From the NCBI RefSeq assembly GCF_902167635.1, contig NZ_CABHMS010000004.1, forward strand, positions 372,001 to 436,000: 64,000 nt of DNA. The letters are read 5' to 3'. Positions 50,828-59,365 of this stretch are shown here, piece after piece. The notes beneath the pieces were generated by a model. It made no database searches and was not told the DNA's origin. It was given only the letters and a program-made list of their open reading frames with translations. Within the stretch, counting starts at the first letter, position 1; the number at the start of each line of letters is the position of its first letter. This DNA comes from Chitinophaga vietnamensis. Lineage in GTDB: Bacteria > Bacteroidota > Bacteroidia > Chitinophagales > Chitinophagaceae. Both the position numbers and the translations under genes were made by a program.

Positions 50828-50910
50828 ATAACTATTAAACTATTGTATTATCTGATTTGTTAACCCAGCCGACAGGGAAGTGGTGTCTGTCGTGTTGCTA
50901 ACCCGTTCAT

Positions 50911-51456
50911 ATGTACCGAATAAACGTATTAACCATGACTGTGAAATGGATACCGCTGGCGTATCTTTTTAGTGCTGCCCTGCTCTCGTGCAAAGGGCCG
51001 GCACAGGACGTACACGCCATCGTGCTGTCCGACAATACACCGTCACAAGCCCCGGCTACTGATACCATGCGGCCCGTAGCCGACACCATAGAGGCCGACA
51101 TGATCGCCTCCTGGAATGCCTTCAACAGCTTCGATGGCCGCTATCCGAACGATATTGACCTGTTCGAAAAAGAACCACTCAAATCACGCTTTGTACAATT
51201 GCTAAGCAGGGCCCGGCAAACTTTTATGGAGAGATTTAAAGTTACGCCGCCGGTAGAAGTAGAAGACCGCATCCTCTTCGATGAAGGATACATGCCCGGT
51301 AAATCAGGCTATGATGAAGCCGCCGTGGCAGTGGATATGGATCATGATGTGATCTATCTGGGTATCGCGGTGAACAGGAGCCTGCATATCTTCAGCGAAA
51401 ACGGAGATACGAATTACCCGCAGAAATTCCGGATATGGATGAAAAAGTTTGACTAA
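50911..51456 (+). CDS. Hypothetical lipoprotein
   Basis: A 181-residue protein. The lipobox ALLSC places the lipid-bearing Cys at residue 27 (from the ATG at 50911) or 19 (from the ATG at 50935). A Ser/Thr/Pro-rich linker follows and then a folded domain (SWNAFNSFDGRYPNDIDLFE, then RFVQLLSRARQTFMERFKVT) of no recognised family. A stand-alone gene; its stop codon is the first part of the 51454 palindrome. Confidence 0.7.
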   Translation: MYRINVLTMTVKWIPLAYLFSAALLSCKGPAQDVHAIVLSDNTPSQAPATDTMRPVADTIEADMIASWNAFNSFDGRYPNDIDLFEKEPLKSRFVQLLSRARQTFMERFKVTPPVEVEDRILFDEGYMPGKSGYDEAAVAVDMDHDVIYLGIAVNRSLHIFSENGDTNYPQKFRIWMKKFD

Positions 51457-51564
51457 TCATTTTGCTATTTTATTATTCTATTATTTTGATATTTAGCCTC
51501 CAGGAAAATATTTTCTGGAGGCTAAATATCAAAATAATAGAATAATAAAATAGCAAAATGATTA
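51454..51564. repeat. Perfect 50-bp-arm palindrome between convergent genes
   Basis: Arms 51454-51503 and 51515-51564 are exact reverse complements with an 11-bp loop. The outermost bases of both arms are the TAA stop codons of the genes on either side. The inner 10 bp are GC-rich (TAGCCTCCAG), the rest is AT-rich low-complexity sequence. It probably terminates both genes. Confidence 0.95.
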
Positions 51565-53808
51565 ATTGAATTTATTTTTCAGCGCTGCGAGCTTCGCCTG
51601 GAAATCATTCATCGGCGCCTCTTTCGCCGGTTTCTCCCGGCGCTCTTTGCGCGGGCCGCCGCCCTGTTGCTGTCCGCCGCCTTTTTCATTGTCTTTCATC
51701 GACAGCGAAATACGTTTGCGGGCCACATCAATTTCGAGCACCGTCACCATCACTTTCTGATTCAGCTTCACCGCCTCATTGGGGTTGCTGATGAATTTGT
51801 TGGAGAGATGGGAGATATGTACCAGGCCATCCTGCTTCACACCAATATCTACGAAGGCGCCGAATGCCGTGATGTTAGTTACCACGCCAGGCAATACCAT
51901 ACCGGGTTTCACGTCTTCGATCTTGTGGATGCCTTCTGCATATTCAAAGATAGAGATCTCATCACGCGGATCGCGGCTGGGTTTGGCCAGCTCTTTCAGG
52001 ATATCTTCCAAAGTGAGCAGTCCCACCTCTTCACTGACATAATCTTTCGGATTGATTTTCTTGCGCAGCTCGTCCTTGCTCATCAGGTCCTGGATGGTGC
52101 AATGCTGCTTCTCTGCCATGGTCTCAATTACGGCATAGCGTTCAGGGTGCACCGCGGAATTGTCGAGCGGGTTATCGCCGTTCTCGATGCGGAGGAAGCC
52201 GGCGCATTGCTCAAATGCTTTATCGCCCAGGCGGTGTACTTTCTTCAGCTGCATACGGTTGCTGAAGGCGCCATTTTCCTTGCGGTATTTCACAATATTT
52301 TCTGCAAGAGAAGGACCGAGGCCTGAAACATAGGCCAGCAGGTGCTTTGAAGCAGTGTTCAGGTTCACGCCCACATTGTTCACGCAGCTTACTACCACGC
52401 GGTCGAGGCTCTGTTTCAGGAACGACTGGTTCACATCGTGCTGGTACTGACCTACGCCAATAGATTTGGGATCGATCTTCACCAGCTCTGCCAGCGGATC
52501 TATCAGTCTGCGGCCGATGGATACGGCGCCACGCACGGTAACGTCCTGGTCAGGGAATTCTTCACGGGCCACTTCCGATGCGGAATACACAGAGGCGCCG
52601 CTTTCATTCACCATAAATACGTTGATCTTCTTGCCGAAGTCGATCTTCTTCACAAATTCTTCGGTCTCGCGGCCTGCGGTACCGTTGCCCACCGCGATGG
52701 CGGCGGTGTCGTAACGGTTCGCCCATTTTTTCAGCAGGGCTTCGGCATCATCTCTCTTATAATTTTTTTCCAGCGGGAATATCACATCATGATCGAGCAT
52801 GTTGCCCTGGTTGTCGAGCGCTACGACTTTACAGCCGGTGCGGTATCCGGGGTCGATGGCGATCACGGCTTTAGGGCCCAGCGGCGCTGCAAGCAGCAGC
52901 TGGCGCAGGTTTTCAGCGAATACATCGATGGCTTCGGTATCGGCTTTTTCTTTAGCGCCGGCCCTGAACTCGTTTTCGAGCGAGGGACGCAGCAGGCGCT
53001 TATACGCATCTGCGGCGGCTTTGCTTACTTGTTCGGCAGCAGCGCCGCGGCCTGTTACAAACTGTTTGTTGATCAGTTCCATGGCCTCTTCTTCCTGTGG
53101 CGCTATGGAGCTGAACAATATACCTTCCGACTCTGCCCGGAGAATGGCCAGCACACGGTGTGACGGCATCTCGCGCAGGTCTTCCGAAAATTCAAAGTAG
53201 TCTTTATATTTCACGCCTTCTTCTTCTTTGCCTTCCACCACTTTGGAGGTAAGCTTGCCGGTATGCGCGAACAGCTTGCGCAGCTTATCGCGGCATTCTG
53301 CATTTTCGTTGATCCACTCTGCAATGATATCGCGTGCGCCTTTCAGGGCTTCCTCTGCTGATGCTACCTGTTCATTGAGGAAGGTGGCGGCAGCGTCGGT
53401 ATTGCCATCCTGTGATTCAAACAGCAGTTTAGCCAGCGGCTCAAGACCCTTCTCGATGGCCACTGTAGCGCGTGTTTTGCGTTTCGGTTTATAAGGCAGG
53501 TAAATATCTTCCAGCTCGGCGAGCACCCAGGTAGCTTCCAGTTTAGCCAGCAGCTCGGGTGTCATTTTCTCCTGCTCTGTGATCGTTTTGATAATAAACT
53601 CACGGCGTTCATCTACCTCCTTGTAACGTTTCTGCAGGTCTTCTATCCGGCCGATCTGTACTTCATCCAGGCTGCCCGTTACCTCTTTACGATAACGGCT
53701 GATGAATGGTACAGTAGATCCTTCAGATAACAGGTTCATGGTATTTTCCGCCTGCCTGGCTGCAATACCTAACTCCGATGAAATAAGCGCAATGTGTTTC
53801 GGATTCAT
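51562..53808 (-). CDS. tex: Tex family RNA-binding transcriptional accessory protein
   Basis: A 748-residue protein. The N-terminal Tex helical domain starts MNPKHIALISSELGIAARQA and continues NLLSEGSTVPFISRYRKEVT. The RuvC/YqgF-like domain contains VIAIDPGYRTGCKVVALD (about 320-340), the HhH domain VNLNTASKHLLAYVSGLG (about 488-505), and the S1 domain (about 636-705; VVTNITAFGAFVDIGVKQDG, LVHISHLS). The C-terminal tail is Gly/Gln/Lys-rich. It binds nucleic acids and affects transcription; essentiality varies by species. Confidence 0.95.
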   Translation of the reverse strand: MNPKHIALISSELGIAARQAENTMNLLSEGSTVPFISRYRKEVTGSLDEVQIGRIEDLQKRYKEVDERREFIIKTITEQEKMTPELLAKLEATWVLAELEDIYLPYKPKRKTRATVAIEKGLEPLAKLLFESQDGNTDAAATFLNEQVASAEEALKGARDIIAEWINENAECRDKLRKLFAHTGKLTSKVVEGKEEEGVKYKDYFEFSEDLREMPSHRVLAILRAESEGILFSSIAPQEEEAMELINKQFVTGRGAAAEQVSKAAADAYKRLLRPSLENEFRAGAKEKADTEAIDVFAENLRQLLLAAPLGPKAVIAIDPGYRTGCKVVALDNQGNMLDHDVIFPLEKNYKRDDAEALLKKWANRYDTAAIAVGNGTAGRETEEFVKKIDFGKKINVFMVNESGASVYSASEVAREEFPDQDVTVRGAVSIGRRLIDPLAELVKIDPKSIGVGQYQHDVNQSFLKQSLDRVVVSCVNNVGVNLNTASKHLLAYVSGLGPSLAENIVKYRKENGAFSNRMQLKKVHRLGDKAFEQCAGFLRIENGDNPLDNSAVHPERYAVIETMAEKQHCTIQDLMSKDELRKKINPKDYVSEEVGLLTLEDILKELAKPSRDPRDEISIFEYAEGIHKIEDVKPGMVLPGVVTNITAFGAFVDIGVKQDGLVHISHLSNKFISNPNEAVKLNQKVMVTVLEIDVARKRISLSMKDNEKGGGQQQGGGPRKERREKPAKEAPMNDFQAKLAALKNKFN

Positions 53809-53848
53809 ATCAAATTCATTTTGGGATTTTCGGATGTGAGGATTTTTT

Positions 53849-53945
53849 GATTTACGAATTTTTTGATTTACGGATTTCTTGATTTATTGCGGACTTCAGA
53901 TTTGCCATAAATCAAAAAATCCGTAAATCAAAAAATTCGTAAATC
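53849..53945. repeat. Palindrome with 39-bp arms between tex and mazG
   Basis: Arms 53849-53887 and 53907-53945 match with one mismatch, 19-bp loop. Each arm is itself a degenerate tandem repeat of GATTTACG(A/G)ATTTTTT. The flanks 53820-53848 and 53946-53975 continue in the same low-complexity style (GAGGATTT, CCTCAAATC). It lies in the intergenic region upstream of both divergent genes. Confidence 0.9.
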
Positions 53946-54080
53946 CTCAAACCCTCAAATCCTCAAATTCAAAAATTTTTACTAGGTCGCAAATGTAATT
54001 AAAATGGCCTTTTTCCCAAGAAAAAGTAATTAACAGTTGCAGCCCCCTGCTGGTGGACTTTTTTAACTATTTTTACGGCC

Positions 54081-54854
54081 ATGGAAAAGATTGCTACATT
54101 CGATCGTTTATTGCAGATTATGGACGATCTGCGGGAGAAATGCCCTTGGGACAGGAAACAGACCATACAGTCGCTCCGCCAGCTGACCATCGAGGAAACC
54201 TATGAACTGGCGGATGCCATCACCGGAGAAGACTGGACCTCCATCAAGGAAGAACTCGGCGATATCCTCCTGCACATGGTTTTCTACGCCAAGATCGCTT
54301 CCGAACAACAACAATTCGATATCAACGATGTCATCAACGGCGTATGCGATAAGCTCATCGCCCGTCATCCGCATATCTACGGCGATGTTGAAGTGGCCGA
54401 TGAAGAAGAAGTGAAACAGAACTGGGAAAAGCTTAAACTCAAAGAAGGCAAGAAATCCGTGCTGAGCGGCGTTCCCAAATCATTGCCCGCCCTCGTGAAA
54501 GCGATGCGCATACAGGAAAAAGCCAAACAAACCGGCTTCGAATGGGAACAAACCGCACAGGTGATGGACAAAATAAAAGAAGAGATATCCGAACTGGAAA
54601 ATGCCGTGGCGGAAGGCAACACCGCTGAAATAGAAGCCGAATTTGGCGATGTCATGTTCTCGCTCGTCAACTACTCCCGCTTCCTCAAAATAGATGCAGA
54701 GAATGCTCTGGAACTCACCAACCGCAAGTTCCAGCACCGCTTTCAGCAGATGGAAGCACTCGCCATCGCACAAGGCAAACGCCTCAACGATATGTCCCTG
54801 GCGGAAATGGAAACACTCTGGCAACAGGTGAAAAAGAATGATTTGAGAATGTAA
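54081..54854 (+). CDS. mazG: Nucleoside triphosphate pyrophosphohydrolase MazG
   Basis: A 257-residue all-alpha NTP pyrophosphatase that hydrolyses (d)NTPs to monophosphates. It contains two MazG units: MDDLREKCPWDRKQTIQSLRQ LTIEETYELADAI with EELGDILLHMVF (about 14-70; EExxE-12-ExxD metal motif) and a second unit KEEISELENAVAEGN with EAEFGDVMFSLVNYSRF (about 165-205). Length and two-domain build match full-length MazG. ATG at 54081 follows TATTTTTA 17 bp upstream, a -7-like element. Confidence 0.95.
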   Translation: MEKIATFDRLLQIMDDLREKCPWDRKQTIQSLRQLTIEETYELADAITGEDWTSIKEELGDILLHMVFYAKIASEQQQFDINDVINGVCDKLIARHPHIYGDVEVADEEEVKQNWEKLKLKEGKKSVLSGVPKSLPALVKAMRIQEKAKQTGFEWEQTAQVMDKIKEEISELENAVAEGNTAEIEAEFGDVMFSLVNYSRFLKIDAENALELTNRKFQHRFQQMEALAIAQGKRLNDMSLAEMETLWQQVKKNDLRM

Positions 54855-54942
54855 GGATGTGAGAATGTGAGAATGTGAGGATTTGTTGCCGCCTTCAAAT
54901 CACCAAATTCCCAAATCAAAAAATTCCAAAATATTTACGGTT
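54855..54942. repeat. Low-complexity intergenic repeat between mazG and the kinase
   Basis: GAGAATGTGAGAATGTGAGG tandem units, then a TTTGTTGCCGCC spacer and CAAATC/CAAATTC/CAAATC units. GATTTG pairs with CAAATC over 10 nt. It has the same sequence style as the repeat at 53820-53975. Confidence 0.6.
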
Positions 54943-57900
54943 TTGATCGACGCTAAAGAAATACGCCTCTTCTTCCTACGGCACGGATATCTACTGATCA
55001 TCGCAGCATGGCTGTTCACCTTCGCGTTCCTGTTCAGTAACTACTGGTCGTACTACTCCTCTCCGCAAGGAGTACAGCGGAGCCTCGAAAAGAGCCTCCA
55101 CAGAAGGGAAGCCGCCTTCGAAGCCATCCTGGCCGATACCGCCACCATCAACACGCTCTTTGACCGTACCTATAGCGAACATACCATCAAAGCGCTGGCA
55201 CACGACGAATTTTATATTTTCGCTTACGACTCCACCACCACAAACGGCTCCTGGCTTACGTTCTGGAGCACCAGCCTCGTGCAGCCCGACGACTCGCAAA
55301 ATGTACTGCGCCTCGGTGAACAGTTTGTGAAACTCAGGAACGGTTACTATGAAATGATCACCCGCCGCATCGCCGCACCCGCCGGGCATTTCCGTTTCCT
55401 CGTAGGCCTCGTGCCCGTACGCATGGAATATACCATTCAGAACAACTACCTCGTTGATCACTTTTACAATAAGCCTGCACTGGGCCGCGAATACCAGATC
55501 GTTATGCAGATGCCCGGCCTGCAAGCCTCCGGCCACGTAACCCTCCCGGTGGTGAACAGCCATAACAAAACATTGTTCTACCTCGAACACGACCAGAGCA
55601 TCCACACGCATCCGCCTAATACCCTCAGCGTCATATTGCGCGTGCTCGGCAGCATCTGTGTGCTCATCTTCCTTAACCTCTTTGCCACACTGCTGGCCAA
55701 AACCACCAACCCGCTGTATGGCTTCCTGTTCCTGTTCATAGTGGTGTTCGGCTTTCGTGTGCTCAGTTATTTCTACGCATTTCCTTTCAACATGCGTAGC
55801 CTCAATATCTTCGATCCCTCCATCTATGCCAGGGATGAAATATTTTTCTCCCTCGGCGACCTGCTCATCAACACCCTGCTGGGCTTCTGGATGGTGCTCT
55901 TCTTCCGGGAACATGTAAAAACCATCAACCCGCCCGTCATTAAAAAAAGATGGCTGCAAAGCCTGGTGATCATCTTCGCCAGCCTCGTGCTCTATATCGT
56001 GGAACAGTTCATGGCCGATCTGATACAGAGCCTCGTGATCGATTCCCGTATCTCCTTTGATGTCACCAACCCATTCAGCCTTAATGAATACAGCGTGATA
56101 GGCTTTGTGGTACTGGGTTTCATCTCCTTCAGCTTTTTGTTCTTCTCGCAGATCATCAACTACCTGCTCAATGAACTGACGAATTTTCAATACCGCACAA
56201 AATATATCTGGCTCGCCGCAGTAGGTATCATCTGGGTGCTGTTCCGCATCAGGAATGTAGACCTGCCTTTCACCGTTACCATGGTGGTATGGCTGCTCAT
56301 CTACATTGTATTGCTCGATTTCATTGCCGACCGCTTTGAAAGCAGCGTATCCACCGTGCCTTTCCTGTTCTGGCTCTTCCTGCTCACCATCACCACTTCC
56401 GGCGCCCTGGTGTATTACAATAACCAGAAAGAGATTACCACCCGCCAAAGCCTCGCGAAAGATCTCTCCAAACAGAAAGATCCCTATCTCGAAATATTAC
56501 TTAACGATATTGGTAAGAAGATAGAGAAAGATGAATACGTACAGAATTTCTTTCTAACCAAATCCAACAGACCCCCGAAATCAGAACTGGAATCAGGGCT
56601 TACAGACAAATATTTCCAGGGATACCTGAGCCGCTTCAACGTCACGTTTTATCCTTATGATGAGAATGGAGAACCAGTGTATCCTTCCGATAGCATCAGC
56701 CTTATTTCGTTCAACCGGCACATGCTGTTCGACGCAGAAGCTACGCCTGTACAGCTGGGCGGCAATGATCTCTATTTCTTTGAAAAGAGTTTCAAGGACT
56801 ACAGCTATATCGGCAAGAAAGAATTTTTTAATACCACCGACCACACAGGCATCGGATGGCTGGTGTATGTGATCACGCCGAAAGTGAGCAGCACAGAGCG
56901 TATCTATCCCGAACTGCTGGTGGAATCGGATATGAATGATTACAACTGGGAATTTGGCTCTTCGTATTCCTACGCCGTGTACGACAAAGGCATCCTGGTA
57001 AGCAACAACAACGATTTTCCTTTTCCTACCAAAATATACAACAATGAATTGCCGGCGGCAGATGTATCGGTGAGAACAGATCATGGCCACTCCGAGCTGG
57101 TGTTCAGGGCCTCGCCGGATAAAGTGGTACTGGTGGTGAAAGAAGGACGCACCTTTGTGGAGTTTATCACGCTGTTCTCTTACATGTTCTGTCTCTTCCT
57201 GTTGATAGTAGTGATCTACAAGATATTCGACCTGCTCATCAAGGCCCGCATGCGCATCAGCAATCTCCGCGCATTGGTCAATTTCAGCATCCGCAGGAAA
57301 GTACATGGCACCATCATTTTCATCGTCGTATTTTCTTTCATCATCCTCGGTCTTACTACGATCAAATTCTTCATCTACCGTTCTGAATCGCAGAACCGGG
57401 AGAAGCTGAGCAAAGCCATGGTAGAGGTTTCTGCCGATGTGGAAAAAGTATTCGATAACCAGGAAACACACGACCAGGTAGGGGATATCTACGATTCACA
57501 TTTAGTGGGGCAGTTATCTAATGCCTTATCCGGCATCGCGGACGATCGGGCAATCGATCTTAACGTATACGATCGTGACGGCAACCTGCAGATCACCACG
57601 CAACCATTGATGGTAGAGAAAGGGCTGATATCCCGCAAAATGAATCCCATGGGCTATTACCAGCTATACCGGCTGGGATATATACAGTATATACAGTATG
57701 AGAAGATAGGCACCATGTCTTTCCTCTCGGGCTATGTTCCCCTGCGTAAAGATGGCGGCGAAGTGTTTGCGTATCTCAACGTACCTTACTTCGCCACGCA
57801 AACGGAATTGAACCAGCAGATCTCCAACTTCCTGGTGGCATTGATCACCTTCAACGCGTTCATCTTCCTGATCGCCGGTATGATCGCTTTGCTCATCACC

Positions 57901-58755
57901 AACTCCATCACCCGTTCTTTCTCGCTGGTAACGGAAAAGCTGCGCCATGTAAATCTCGGCCAGCGCAATGATGAGATCGAGTGGGACAACGACGATGAGA
58001 TTGGCGCGCTTGTAAAAGAATACAACAAAATGGTACGTAAGCTGGAAGTGAGTGCGGCCCGCCTCGCCAAAAGCGAGCGTGAAGGCGCCTGGAGAGAGAT
58101 GGCGCGGCAGGTAGCCCATGAGATCAAGAACCCGCTCACGCCGATGAAGCTCAGCATTCAATACCTGCAACGTGCTATCGCAAGCGATTCGCCTAATGTA
58201 AAGGAACTGTCGAAGAACGTGGCCGGCACGCTGGTAGAGCAGATCGAGCACCTGGCCAACATCGCTTCCGATTTCTCTGCTTTCGCCCGCATCGGCGAAG
58301 CCAACAACGAAGTGGTGCTGCTGAATGAAGTGCTGCATTCGCTGGCAGGCCTCTACCAGGGCCATCCCGATTGCGATATCATATTCGAAGAACCGGCGCA
58401 GCCCTACTACATATATGCGGATAAAACACAGATGAACCGCCTCTTCACCAACCTGCTGCAAAATGCGATACAAGCCATTCCGGATACGAAACGCGGACAC
58501 GTAGAAGTGAAGCTGCGCCCCACGCCGGATCACTTCATCATCGTAAGCGTAGCTGATAACGGCATGGGTATTTCACCAGAAGTGCAATCCCGGATATTTG
58601 TGCCCAACTTCACCACCAAATCTTCCGGTACGGGGCTGGGGCTGGCCATGTGCAAGAATATCGCCGAACAAACCCGCGGCGAAATATGGTTCGAAACTAA
58701 ATTGAATGAAGGCACTACTTTCTATGTGAAGCTGCCTTTGCATGATAAAAAATGA
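54943..58755 (+). CDS. Large membrane sensor histidine kinase (NtrY-like)
   Basis: A kinase of about 1,270 residues with roughly 12 membrane helices: one at the N-terminus, a block of about eight at 225-500, two near 755-800, and one just before HAMP near 995. Sensory loops lie between them. HAMP is followed by a phospho-acceptor box REMARQVAHEIKNPLTPMKL (about 1,065) of the NtrB/NtrY type, an N box NRLFTNLLQNAIQAIP and G boxes ADNGMGIS and SSGTGLGLAMCK. The frame is open from a TTG at 54883, but the first 20 codons fall in intergenic repeat DNA; TTG 54943 (MIDAKEIRLFFLRHG) is preferred. No adjacent response regulator on this strand; the sigma-54 regulator at 59366 is a possible partner. Confidence 0.9.
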   Translation: MIDAKEIRLFFLRHGYLLIIAAWLFTFAFLFSNYWSYYSSPQGVQRSLEKSLHRREAAFEAILADTATINTLFDRTYSEHTIKALAHDEFYIFAYDSTTTNGSWLTFWSTSLVQPDDSQNVLRLGEQFVKLRNGYYEMITRRIAAPAGHFRFLVGLVPVRMEYTIQNNYLVDHFYNKPALGREYQIVMQMPGLQASGHVTLPVVNSHNKTLFYLEHDQSIHTHPPNTLSVILRVLGSICVLIFLNLFATLLAKTTNPLYGFLFLFIVVFGFRVLSYFYAFPFNMRSLNIFDPSIYARDEIFFSLGDLLINTLLGFWMVLFFREHVKTINPPVIKKRWLQSLVIIFASLVLYIVEQFMADLIQSLVIDSRISFDVTNPFSLNEYSVIGFVVLGFISFSFLFFSQIINYLLNELTNFQYRTKYIWLAAVGIIWVLFRIRNVDLPFTVTMVVWLLIYIVLLDFIADRFESSVSTVPFLFWLFLLTITTSGALVYYNNQKEITTRQSLAKDLSKQKDPYLEILLNDIGKKIEKDEYVQNFFLTKSNRPPKSELESGLTDKYFQGYLSRFNVTFYPYDENGEPVYPSDSISLISFNRHMLFDAEATPVQLGGNDLYFFEKSFKDYSYIGKKEFFNTTDHTGIGWLVYVITPKVSSTERIYPELLVESDMNDYNWEFGSSYSYAVYDKGILVSNNNDFPFPTKIYNNELPAADVSVRTDHGHSELVFRASPDKVVLVVKEGRTFVEFITLFSYMFCLFLLIVVIYKIFDLLIKARMRISNLRALVNFSIRRKVHGTIIFIVVFSFIILGLTTIKFFIYRSESQNREKLSKAMVEVSADVEKVFDNQETHDQVGDIYDSHLVGQLSNALSGIADDRAIDLNVYDRDGNLQITTQPLMVEKGLISRKMNPMGYYQLYRLGYIQYIQYEKIGTMSFLSGYVPLRKDGGEVFAYLNVPYFATQTELNQQISNFLVALITFNAFIFLIAGMIALLITNSITRSFSLVTEKLRHVNLGQRNDEIEWDNDDEIGALVKEYNKMVRKLEVSAARLAKSEREGAWREMARQVAHEIKNPLTPMKLSIQYLQRAIASDSPNVKELSKNVAGTLVEQIEHLANIASDFSAFARIGEANNEVVLLNEVLHSLAGLYQGHPDCDIIFEEPAQPYYIYADKTQMNRLFTNLLQNAIQAIPDTKRGHVEVKLRPTPDHFIIVSVADNGMGISPEVQSRIFVPNFTTKSSGTGLGLAMCKNIAEQTRGEIWFETKLNEGTTFYVKLPLHDKK

Positions 58756-58837
58756 TCCGGAAGGCACAGTGGCGCAGCAATGCGGCTTTGTTAACAGCAT
58801 GCGGCCGCAGGCCGCTGCCACCGCGCCTCCGGGAACA

Positions 58838-59230
58838 TCAATTCCGCGATCTTTCCGTTTTCAATATCCAGGCAATGCTGTACATGTGATGGAAATTGTC
58901 GTAACGATGCAACTCATCATCGCTGCGGAATAAGGCGTCTACCTGGTTGTGCAGGCGGTTGTCGCCAGGGAAAGCACTTTTAATGTTGTAGAGGTTCAGA
59001 TCCCGCAGGGTGCTGTCGCCCGGCGTAGAGAAATAATACTTCACACGGGGTGAGTTTTCATCTTTAGGCGCCACCATCATGTTACGCTTGTACAGCGTGA
59101 TGTCTGGCGATTCCTGTACGATCAGGTAACGTACTTTCTTGCTTACTCGGTAATTGTTCTGGTGCTGTCCATAGGCTAAAACGGTCATGCAGCTCAGGAT
59201 CATCATCGGGATAATCAATCGTCTTTTCAT
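58838..59230 (-). CDS. Small secreted hypothetical protein
   Basis: A 130-residue protein starting MKRRLIIPMMILSCMTVLAY with signal-peptide cleavage likely after AYG. The mature part (KKVRYLIVQESPDITLYKRN MMVAPKDENSPRVKYYFSTPG) is beta-rich and of no known family. The frame opens earlier (59287), but the ATG at 59230 gives the signal peptide. It stands between the kinase gene and the sigma-54 regulator. Confidence 0.65.
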   Translation of the reverse strand: MKRRLIIPMMILSCMTVLAYGQHQNNYRVSKKVRYLIVQESPDITLYKRNMMVAPKDENSPRVKYYFSTPGDSTLRDLNLYNIKSAFPGDNRLHNQVDALFRSDDELHRYDNFHHMYSIAWILKTERSRN

Positions 59231-59365
59231 TTCCGGACTTTTTTGTACCGGAAGATACGCAATTGCGGTGCCAGGCGTAAAGATCATCTACCGTAGCGGG
59301 TTTACGACGAAGCACGGCCATGGTGGCCTGTTTCAGAATGATAAAACCATGTCATTTTGGCAAGG

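Noticed and set aside
52438-53163. 241-codon open frame on the plus strand
   Set aside because: Antisense to tex; no recognisable protein features.
54991-56448. 485-codon open frame on the minus strand
   Set aside because: Antisense to the large kinase gene; composition (His, Glu, Gly excess) is typical of a shadow of membrane-helix codons.
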